A stretch of DNA of 5,500 bases from JAZNGX01 sp045576675 (GTDB lineage Bacteria; Bacillota; Clostridia; Monoglobales; Firm-18): positions 1-5,500 of the forward strand of contig JAZNGX010000019.1 in assembly GCA_045576675.1 (NCBI GenBank), in the 5' to 3' direction. This document shows positions 1 through 4,979 of this stretch, piece by piece. Positions within the stretch are counted from its first letter, which is position 1, and each line of letters begins with the position of its first letter. The notes below the pieces were generated by a model, which made no database searches, was not told where the DNA came from, and saw only the letters and a program-made list of their open reading frames with translations. Made by a program: the position numbers and the translations under genes.

Positions 1-1
1 G

Positions 2-178
2 GCAGATAAAAGTATTTATTATCCCAAATTCTATGCTCGTGACCTAAAAGCAAGAAGCGGTTATCGGAACGAATTAGCACATTCAAAAGCATTTTTGGAT
101 GATATTTTTGTGTTGGATATTATTAGAGGGGAGATGAAAAACGATGACCCACGCATACAACGAATTATATCTGAGTGA
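2..178 (+). CDS. C-terminal 58 residues of an unidentified protein, possible HEPN-like toxin or effector
   Basis: The reading frame is open from the window edge to a TGA at 176..178, so only the C-terminal end is visible and the start lies outside. I do not recognise the family. The visible peptide is charged and mostly helical in character. Around residues 22 to 27 it carries R-N-E-L-A-H, which fits the Rx4H signature of HEPN ribonuclease domains; a short helix-like segment (FLDDIFVLDIIRG) follows. It overlaps the next gene by 35 bp in another frame, and that gene's ribosome binding site (126..133) lies inside it, so the two are probably translated together. Coding status rests on the overlap geometry, the absence of stops and the plausible protein-like composition. 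A toxin or effector role is inference only. Confidence 0.55.
   Translation, partial: ADKSIYYPKFYARDLKARSGYRNELAHSKAFLDDIFVLDIIRGEMKNDDPRIQRIISE
126..133 (+). promoter_or_regulatory. Ribosome binding site of the HTH gene, inside the upstream gene
   Basis: GAGGGGAG ends 10 bases before the ATG at 144. The same frame has a stop at 135..137, so 144 is the first possible ATG and the start is well fixed. The site lies within the preceding coding region, which supports translational coupling. Confidence 0.75.
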
Positions 179-791
179 TGCAAAAAGTTGTCTGGCAGAT
201 ATGTTTGACTATATAATTAATGATTGCAAGCTTGAGAGCAATTGGGTTGCATCACTTTTCGTAACTACCGGTTATGCCCAAAAATTCGAAACCGGCAATC
301 CTGCAATTCTTTCAGGAATGTCAGGAATAGAGCTTGGCAAAGCAATTGTAAAAAAGGCTTATAATAAAAAGGATGCACCTGATGCAAATTTCCGTGAAGA
401 CCGCTCACCTGAATATTGGGCAGGTTGGGCATTGGCAGAATATCAATGGTTTTCAGGTCGCAGATTTAAAGATATCTTTGAGCGTATACCTCTTTCGCAA
501 ATCGTTGATATGTATTCGGTTTATCATGAAATGGATATAAGTCAGTTTATAGATTCAATGGAGAAATTCTATAACGAGACAATTCTCGAAACCAAACTCA
601 AGAGAATCCGTGAAAATCGCGGCATTTCCCAATCGGAACTTGCAAAACTTTCAGGCGTTAAACTTCGCTCTATTCAAATGTATGAGCAAAAGGTTAATGA
701 CATTGATAAAGCTCAGGGACATACATTATATAAAATCTCAAGAGTTCTTGGATGCAATATTGAGGATTTGTTGGAAAATCCAATGAGTTAA
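144..791 (+). CDS. Helix-turn-helix (Cro/CI, XRE-type) protein with an unknown N-terminal domain
   Basis: This 215-residue protein has two parts. Residues about 1 to 145 form an uncharacterised domain that starts THAYNELYLSDA and contains the aromatic stretch RSPEYWAGWALAEYQW at about 87 to 102. Proteins of this architecture are common in gut Clostridia. Residues about 151 to 211 are a Cro/CI-type HTH: LKRIRENRGISQSELAKLSG gives helices 1 and 2, VKLRSIQMYE the recognition helix, and LYKISRVLGCNIEDLL the last helix. It is therefore probably a cytoplasmic DNA-binding regulator. It overlaps the upstream gene by 35 bp, the arrangement expected if it is the antitoxin or autoregulator of that partner. 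No signal peptide or membrane segment is seen. The HTH call is strong; the antitoxin role is inferred from position, and the ligand or partner of the N-terminal domain is unknown. Confidence 0.85.
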   Translation: MTHAYNELYLSDAKSCLADMFDYIINDCKLESNWVASLFVTTGYAQKFETGNPAILSGMSGIELGKAIVKKAYNKKDAPDANFREDRSPEYWAGWALAEYQWFSGRRFKDIFERIPLSQIVDMYSVYHEMDISQFIDSMEKFYNETILETKLKRIRENRGISQSELAKLSGVKLRSIQMYEQKVNDIDKAQGHTLYKISRVLGCNIEDLLENPMS

Positions 792-854
792 AATCTTAAT
801 TTTTGTAACCTAATTCCTTAAGGTCTTTTCTTTGATTACAGCGTATCAAAATTT

Positions 855-860
855 GGAGGG
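855..860 (+). promoter_or_regulatory. Ribosome binding site of the SWIM protein gene
   Basis: GGAGGG lies five bases before the ATG at 866 and fixes that start. No convincing sigma-A promoter was found in 792..865, which fits read-through from the HTH gene. Confidence 0.7.
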
Positions 861-865
861 ATAAT

Positions 866-1315
866 ATGAGTTTAATATCTTTGGCGAGTGGCAAATCTTT
901 ATGGCGTGGCTATGAATACCACGAAGGTAAACGCGTTCATTTTCATATACAAAACGGAGAATTTGAATATACCGGTAAAGTTAGCGGAAACGGAAGGTCG
1001 TATGATGTTCATATAGATCTAAAGCATCCAAGAAAATCGACCTGCAATTGTCCGCATGCTGACGGCAAAAGAATAATATGCAAGCATATGGTAGCATTAT
1101 ATTTCAGTATTTTTCCCAAGGAAGCCGAAGCATACATAGCAGAAGTTGAAGCTTACGAATTGGAACAGGAAGAATATGCTGAGGAAATGGACAGAAAAAT
1201 AGTTAGTTGTATTAATAAAATGTCAAAATCGGATTTGCAGCAAGCCATTTACGAACTTTTATGCGAAGCACCCGAGTGGCTTGTTGAAAGATTTATTTAT
1301 GAGCACATCAACTAA
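866..1315 (+). CDS. Small SWIM zinc-finger domain protein
   Basis: The 149-residue protein has a SWIM-type zinc finger of the pattern CxCx(n)CxH, with C60, C62, C72 and H74 (T-C-N-C-P-H ... I-I-C-K-H). A basic, beta-rich N-terminal part precedes it (FHIQNGEFEYTGKVSG, about 27 to 42). A very acidic helical segment rich in Glu follows at about 85 to 110. SWIM fingers bind zinc and mediate nucleic-acid or protein contacts; examples occur in SWI2/SNF2 proteins, MULE transposases and Sws1-type recombination factors. No helicase or nuclease domain is attached here, so the biochemical role is unknown. The start at 866 is set by GGAGGG at 855..860, five bases upstream. It lies 74 bp after the HTH gene on the same strand with no clear terminator between them, so cotranscription is possible. 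Confidence 0.85.
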   Translation: MSLISLASGKSLWRGYEYHEGKRVHFHIQNGEFEYTGKVSGNGRSYDVHIDLKHPRKSTCNCPHADGKRIICKHMVALYFSIFPKEAEAYIAEVEAYELEQEEYAEEMDRKIVSCINKMSKSDLQQAIYELLCEAPEWLVERFIYEHIN

Positions 1316-1443
1316 TTTGTCTTTTTTGACCACATGTTATCCCACAGTTAGCTCTGGAGTATATGGAAGCAGTGGAAATAAGATGTCTAAAGAGTATATT
1401 AAATGTAGCGAAAAGGGCTAAAAAGAGCAAAAACCGCAATATA

Positions 1444-1683
1444 TCAGGTTTTAGAGCGTGTTCGGGACAAATCACCCGTGCTTTCAAATGCCAGCATTGC
1501 CATACCAGTAAAAAACGAAGCAGTCCAATTCATTATATGACTAAAGCTTTTTGTTTTTTCTTCACTAACATCAAAATAATCGCCGTTAACAGCTGAAGGA
1601 TATTCCCTTAACCCCAAGTGCATTTTGGTAATGTTTTTTGCAGTTTTATCTGCACACACAGTTAATAATTTTTGTATATCCAT
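1444..1683 (-). pseudogene. Truncated 5' fragment of a glycoside hydrolase family 88-like gene
   Basis: The frame encodes 79 residues. About 71 of them read like the N-terminus of a GH88 (unsaturated glucuronyl/rhamnogalacturonyl hydrolase) protein: a helical start with K-T-A-K-N, then N-W-T-A-S-F-F-T-G-M-A-M-L-A-F-E-S-T-G-D at about 52 to 71. This resembles the WTxGFWTGMxWLAYExTGD region that opens the alpha/alpha barrel of that family. Family members are usually about 350 to 400 residues, so roughly four fifths are missing. After the Gly-Asp at about 1471 the sequence turns into LSRTRSKT and stops at 1444..1446, and 1316..1443 shows no continuation in any frame. The start at 1683 keeps AGGAGG at 1695..1700. 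It converges on the SWIM gene. A deletion or rearrangement probably removed the 3' part. Intact relatives act on oligosaccharides from pectin or glycosaminoglycans. Family assignment is from motif memory and moderate in strength. Confidence 0.5.
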
Positions 1684-1694
1684 AACTGCCCTTT

Positions 1695-1700
1695 CCTCCT
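1695..1700 (-). promoter_or_regulatory. Ribosome binding site of the glycosidase remnant
   Basis: On the - strand AGGAGG is followed by AAAGGGCAGTT and the ATG at 1683..1681. It is a consensus site at slightly long spacing, which shows that the 5' end of this broken gene is the original one. Confidence 0.6.
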
Positions 1701-1840
1701 TTTAATTTACACTATACGACAATATTATCATACACCAAAAGGCAATAATATTTATACTCTAATTTTTCTCTTTTTTGCACATAATGTACGATTTTATTTG
1801 CATCAAACCTCACATTTTATTGTACATTGAACTTATCTGT

Positions 1841-1867
1841 TGAACAAACGTTCACAGCCACCTGTGA
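1841..1867. repeat. Two overlapping short inverted repeats
   Basis: TGAAC-AAAC-GTTCA (1841..1854) and TCACAG-CCAC-CTGTGA (1852..1867) are perfect dyads with four-base loops. They share TCA at 1852..1854, so as RNA hairpins they would compete with each other. Neither is followed by a T-tract, so neither looks like a terminator. Operator sites or a remnant of foreign DNA are both possible. Confidence 0.5.
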
Positions 1868-1973
1868 CACCCTACGCTTGCACCGTCAGCACAGTATGTC
1901 AATTTTTGTATACCTCCACTGTATAGATTATATCTTTTCTTTATAATATAAAGATTATTTTATTATGTATATT

Positions 1974-2012
1974 AAAAAACACGTTAAAACTCTAATTAGA
2001 ATTTCAACGTGT
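1974..2012 (-). terminator. Rho-independent terminator of the cysteine synthase-like gene
   Basis: On the - strand ACACGTT pairs with AACGTGT (1979..1985 with 2006..2012). The interior pairs further through GAAA/TTT and the palindrome TCTAATTAGA, with two mismatches. A T-run (1974..1979) follows directly. It begins 13 bases after the stop codon of the gene at 2026, the expected place. The + strand side lacks a T-tract, so it acts in one direction. Confidence 0.8.
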
Positions 2013-2025
2013 CAATTTCAGTAAT

Positions 2026-2952
2026 TTATTCAAACAAGGGAGTCGAAAAATATCTTTCGGCAGTGTCAGGTAATACTGTTACAACAGTCTTTCCAATACC
2101 AAGCTTAAGACCAAGTCTTATTGCAGCAGCAACGTTTGTTCCACTTGATATACCACACATAATGCCCTCTTTAGCTGCAAGATCTTTTGATGTCTGTATT
2201 GCCTCCTCGTCCTTTACTATGCATATATCATTATATATTTCCTGATTTAGTATTCTGGGAATAAGGCCATCTCCAATTCCCATCTGGACATGAGTGCCTA
2301 TTGAGCCACCTGAAAGAATCGCAGCGTTTTCAGGCTCAACAGCCCATATTATAATATCAGGATTCTTTGCCTTCAAAGCTTCACCAATGCCTGTTATAGT
2401 GCCACCTGTTCCTATACCAGAACAGAAGCCATGAATCGGACCATCAACCTGACTAAGTATTTCAACACCTGTCTGGTTTCTTTGAATTTGCGGATTCGCA
2501 GGGTTTTCAAACTGGTGAGGTACAAATACATCAGGGTCATCCTCCTGCATTTTAAGAGCAAGTCTTAAGCATTCATCAATACAAGCACCTATATTACCGG
2601 CATCATGAACCAATATAACTTCTGCGCCATAATGGCGAACAAGCTTACGGCGTTCTTCACTAACTGAATCAGGCATAATAATTTTTGTTTTATATCCATA
2701 AACGGCCCCAACAAGAGCAAGTCCTATTCCCTGATTTCCACTTGTAGGTTCAACAATAATCGTATTATTATTAATTTTACCTTGTTTTTTAGCCTCTTGA
2801 ATCATATTAAATGCAGTTCTGGTCTTTATAGAACCACCAACATTTAGTCCTTCAAATTTCACCAGAATGTCAGCACAATTATCAGGAACCATATTTTGAA
2901 GCTTTATCATTGGCGTATTACCTAAAGCCTCCAAAATATTGTTATAAACCAT
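2026..2952 (-). CDS. cysK: Cysteine synthase family PLP-dependent enzyme (O-acetylserine sulfhydrylase-like)
   Basis: The 308-residue protein has the usual CysK length and fold-type II PLP motifs in order: G-N-T-P at 11 to 14; G-G-S-I-K-T-R with the PLP lysine K43; the asparagine loop P-T-S-G-N-Q-G at 69 to 75; QFENPANP at about 147; the phosphate loop G-T-G-G-T at 181 to 185; VEPENAAILSGG; and G-I-S-S-G at 267 to 271 with the serine facing the pyridine nitrogen. CysK makes L-cysteine from O-acetylserine and sulfide in the cytoplasm. The loop has Gln where CysK normally has Thr (SGNTG), so a different acceptor or leaving group is possible and the symbol is provisional. The longest frame begins with GTG at 2961, but that codon overlaps the ribosome binding site (CACCTC, 2959..2964). 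The ATG at 2952, six bases beyond it, is the better start. Its own promoter and terminator make it a single-gene unit. Confidence 0.88.
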   Translation of the reverse strand: MVYNNILEALGNTPMIKLQNMVPDNCADILVKFEGLNVGGSIKTRTAFNMIQEAKKQGKINNNTIIVEPTSGNQGIGLALVGAVYGYKTKIIMPDSVSEERRKLVRHYGAEVILVHDAGNIGACIDECLRLALKMQEDDPDVFVPHQFENPANPQIQRNQTGVEILSQVDGPIHGFCSGIGTGGTITGIGEALKAKNPDIIIWAVEPENAAILSGGSIGTHVQMGIGDGLIPRILNQEIYNDICIVKDEEAIQTSKDLAAKEGIMCGISSGTNVAAAIRLGLKLGIGKTVVTVLPDTAERYFSTPLFE

Positions 2953-2958
2953 TAAACT

Positions 2959-2964
2959 CACCTC
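2959..2964 (-). promoter_or_regulatory. Ribosome binding site that decides the cysteine synthase-like start
   Basis: GAGGTG on the - strand is followed by AGTTTA and the ATG at 2952..2950. The upstream in-frame GTG (2961..2959) is part of the site itself, so it is an unlikely start. Confidence 0.75.
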
Positions 2965-2982
2965 AAAAAAATCATTGGAAAT

Positions 2983-3011
2983 ATTTTATCATATATTTAT
3001 AAAATAAGCAA
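2983..3011 (-). promoter_or_regulatory. Sigma-A promoter of the cysteine synthase-like gene
   Basis: On the - strand the -35 box is TTGCTT (3006..3011). The spacer is 17 bases and ends in TGA, giving an extended -10. The -10 box is TAAAAT (2983..2988). Transcription would start near 2976, leaving a leader of about 25 bases, too short for a T-box or SAM riboswitch. Any control by sulfur status must therefore act at DNA level. Confidence 0.7.
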
Positions 3012-3100
3012 CAGTTTTTTAAAACTAGCTAAAGCAAACTTAACTAATCAGTTTTTACTTATAGAAATCAATACACATATGTAATAAATTTCTGCAAGTT

Positions 3101-3132
3101 AAAAAAATAACGGAGTTAAACTCCGTTATTTT
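3101..3132 (-). terminator. Rho-independent terminator of pckA
   Basis: A perfect 13-bp stem (3104..3116 with 3120..3132, core CGGAGT/ACTCCG) closes a three-base loop. On the - strand it runs into T residues (3101..3107). It starts eight bases after the pckA stop. Because the stem ends are A/T-rich on both sides it could also stop + strand transcripts. Confidence 0.92.
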
Positions 3133-3139
3133 AAAAATA

Positions 3140-4888
3140 TTAACCATTAAGTCTTTCTTCTAAAGCTTTAAGCTGGTCTGCCATTTCTTTTGGTAATCTG
3201 TCAAAGCCTGCAAATAGCTCTTTAATCTGTGCAACTTCATCAAGCCATACATCTTTGTCAACATTCAAAAGCTCTGTTAAAACTTCATCAGAAATATCCA
3301 ATCCATCAAGCTTTAAGTCTTCTTTCTTGGGCAAGTAACCAATTGCTGTCTTAACAGCGTCAACCTTATTATCGCATCTGTCAAGAATCCAAAGTAGGAC
3401 ACGCATATTGTCACCAAATCCTGGCCAAATGAACTTACCATCTTCGTTTGTTCTGAACCAGTTTGTGTTAAAGATTTTAGGAGGATTGGGGATTTTCTTA
3501 CCCATTTCAATCCAATGTGCAAAATAGTCACCAACATTATAACCAATAAATGGCTTCATAGCCATCGGGTCACGTCTTACAACACCAACAGCACCTGCAG
3601 CTGCAGCAGTTGTTTCTGATGCCATTGTAGCACCAACGAATACACCGTGGTTCCAGTCAAATGACTCATATACAAGCGGAGCAGTTTTTGCACGTCTGCC
3701 GCCGAAGATAATAGCACTGATCGGCACACCCTTCGGGTTTTCGAACTCAGGTGAAATACAAGGACACTGTCTTGCAGGAGCTGTAAATCTTGAGTTAGGA
3801 TGAGCAACCTTTGTTCCCTTATCAGGAGTCCATTCCTCACCTGTCCAGTCAATAGCGTGTTCAGGAGTCGGGTCATCATGTCCCTCCCACCAAACGGTAT
3901 TATCGTCACGAAGAGCAACGTTTGTAAAGATAGTATTGCTCATTGTAGTCTGCAATGCATTGTAGTTAGTTTTTGAGCTTGTTCCTGGTGCAACACCAAA
4001 GAAACCTGCTTCAGGATTGATAGCCCAAAGTCTGCCATCTTCACCAACTCTTAACCATGCAATATCGTCACCTACAGTGAATACCTTATATCCTTCAAGC
4101 TCCTTCGGAGGAATAAGCATAGCAAGGTTTGTTTTACCACAAGCACTTGGGAATGCAGCAGAAACGTATTTAATGTCGCCCTGGGGATTCTGAAGACCTA
4201 AGATAAGCATATGCTCTGCCATCCAGCCTTCCATTTTACCAAGATAACTTGCAATACGCAAAGCAAAGCATTTTTTACCAAGAAGCACGTTACCGCCGTA
4301 GCCTGAATTTACAGACCAGATTGTGTTATCCTGAGGGAACTGAACGATATATCTTTCTTCAGGGTTGATATCAGCCATACCATGCAAACATTTTGTGAAG
4401 TCGCCGTTTTCGCCGATTTCATCAAGAGCAACGGTACCAACTCTTGTCATAATATCCATATTCAATACAACGTAAATGCTGTCTGTGAGTTCAACACCAA
4501 CCTTACTGAAAGGAGAATTTGCAGGTCCCATAATGAAAGGAATAACATACATTGTTCTGCCCTTCATTGAGCCATCAAACAATTTTGAAAGTTTAGCATA
4601 CATTTCAGTTGGATCCATCCAGTTGTTTGTTGGACCAGCCTCTTCCTTTGTAGGAGCACAGATGAATGTTCTGTCCTCAACACGAGCAACGTCATTTTGT
4701 GCTGTACGGTGCAAATAGCAACCAGGTAATTTTTCTTCATTTAACTTAATTAATGTACCATCTTTAACAGCCTGAGCTCTTAATTCTTCAAGCTGAGCTT
4801 CACTGCCGTCAATCCATACTACATTATCAGGTTTAGTCATAGCCTTCATTTCTTCAATCCAGGCTAACACTTTTTTGTTGTTTGTCAT
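3140..4888 (-). CDS. pckA: Phosphoenolpyruvate carboxykinase, GTP-type
   Basis: The 582-residue enzyme interconverts oxaloacetate + GTP and phosphoenolpyruvate + CO2 + GDP (EC 4.1.1.32) in the cytoplasm. Length and motifs fit the GTP class and not the ATP class of about 530 residues. Visible motifs, numbered from the chosen Met: ARVEDRTFI (69 to 77) with the substrate arginine; YGGNVLLGKKCFALRIA (198 to 214) with the metal-binding lysine; EHM (226); the P-loop AAFPSACGKTN (244 to 254) with the reactive cysteine of the class; VGDDIAWL (272 to 279) with metal-binding aspartates; NSRFTAP (365 to 371); FGGRRAKTAPLV (395 to 406); and NWFR (476 to 479). In anaerobes it may run towards oxaloacetate as part of malate/succinate metabolism or a pyruvate kinase bypass; direction cannot be read from sequence. 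The longest frame starts at a TTG at 4891, but AGGAGG (4896..4901) is seven bases before the ATG at 4888, the preferred start. It has its own promoter and terminator. Confidence 0.97.
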   Translation of the reverse strand: MTNNKKVLAWIEEMKAMTKPDNVVWIDGSEAQLEELRAQAVKDGTLIKLNEEKLPGCYLHRTAQNDVARVEDRTFICAPTKEEAGPTNNWMDPTEMYAKLSKLFDGSMKGRTMYVIPFIMGPANSPFSKVGVELTDSIYVVLNMDIMTRVGTVALDEIGENGDFTKCLHGMADINPEERYIVQFPQDNTIWSVNSGYGGNVLLGKKCFALRIASYLGKMEGWMAEHMLILGLQNPQGDIKYVSAAFPSACGKTNLAMLIPPKELEGYKVFTVGDDIAWLRVGEDGRLWAINPEAGFFGVAPGTSSKTNYNALQTTMSNTIFTNVALRDDNTVWWEGHDDPTPEHAIDWTGEEWTPDKGTKVAHPNSRFTAPARQCPCISPEFENPKGVPISAIIFGGRRAKTAPLVYESFDWNHGVFVGATMASETTAAAAGAVGVVRRDPMAMKPFIGYNVGDYFAHWIEMGKKIPNPPKIFNTNWFRTNEDGKFIWPGFGDNMRVLLWILDRCDNKVDAVKTAIGYLPKKEDLKLDGLDISDEVLTELLNVDKDVWLDEVAQIKELFAGFDRLPKEMADQLKALEERLNG

Positions 4889-4895
4889 CAATAAT

Positions 4896-4901
4896 CCTCC
4901 T
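4896..4901 (-). promoter_or_regulatory. Ribosome binding site that decides the pckA start
   Basis: AGGAGG on the - strand is followed by ATTATTG and the ATG at 4888..4886. The in-frame TTG directly before that ATG would be only four bases from the site, so the ATG is preferred. Confidence 0.8.
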
Positions 4902-4951
4902 AACTATATTAACAATCAATTTAAATAATAACAAATCGTCTCACATTTAAC

Positions 4952-4979
4952 ATTATATCATAAATTTGTCAAATTTCAA
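4952..4979 (-). promoter_or_regulatory. Sigma-A promoter of pckA, overlapping the end of rsmA
   Basis: On the - strand the -35 box is TTGAAA (4974..4979). A 16-base spacer ends in TGA (extended -10), and the -10 box is the consensus TATAAT (4952..4957). Transcription would start near 4945, giving a leader of about 57 bases. A TTGACA also occurs nearby but is only nine bases from the -10, so it is not the -35. The -35 box lies in the last codons of rsmA. Confidence 0.75.
4962..4976. promoter_or_regulatory. 15-bp palindrome within the pckA promoter, possible operator
   Basis: AAATTTG-T-CAAATTT is a perfect dyad with a one-base centre. It fills most of the spacer between the pckA -35 and -10 boxes and touches the -35. 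A bound repressor would block the promoter. It also covers the rsmA stop codon. AT-rich palindromes arise easily by chance in such DNA, so this is suggestive only. Confidence 0.4.

Larger units (their letters stand above)
1684..2025. other. Non-coding stretch between the glycosidase remnant and the cysteine synthase-like gene
   Basis: These 342 bases hold no supportable gene on either strand. From left to right they contain the leader of the broken glycosidase gene, with a weak - strand promoter candidate (TTGGTG at 1733..1738, TATAGT at 1711..1716, 16-base spacer). Next comes AT-rich DNA to about 1840, then a G+C-rich pocket with two overlapping small dyads (1841..1867) and a TATAC-N7-GTATA dyad (1909..1925). 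The terminator of the cysteine synthase-like gene (1974..2012) ends it. The dyads would suit operators of a sugar-responsive regulator of the lost glycosidase operon, but no family-specific operator was recognised. Confidence 0.5.

Noticed and set aside
812..835. CCTTAAGG followed by a T-rich stretch after the HTH gene
   Set aside because: The palindrome has no room for a loop and no stable stem, so it is not a credible terminator.
1363..1596. Open frame of 77 codons on the + strand
   Set aside because: It has no ribosome binding site, reads antisense across the glycosidase remnant and has low-quality composition (a Phe-rich end). It is more likely a chance frame, although its first part is listed as unexplained debris.
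2009..2245. Open frame of 78 codons on the + strand
   Set aside because: It lies antisense to the 3' end of the cysteine synthase-like gene and starts inside that gene's terminator, with no ribosome binding site.
2953..2961. GTG start that would add three residues to the cysteine synthase-like protein
   Set aside because: The GTG is part of the GAGGTG ribosome binding site, so it cannot be properly spaced from it.
3063..3093. AGAAAT...ATTTCT arms around ACATATGT upstream of the cysteine synthase-like promoter
   Set aside because: The arms are off-centre by one base relative to the inner palindrome and the DNA is very AT-rich. Nothing ties it to a known sulfur regulator.
3577..3918. Open frame of 113 codons on the - strand inside pckA
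   Set aside because: It is an out-of-frame shadow of pckA codons, Leu/Ser/Gln-rich and without its own ribosome binding site. The same holds for the frame at 3313..3546.
4382..4718. Two overlapping + strand open frames
   Set aside because: Both are antisense to the conserved N-terminal half of pckA and have no start signals.
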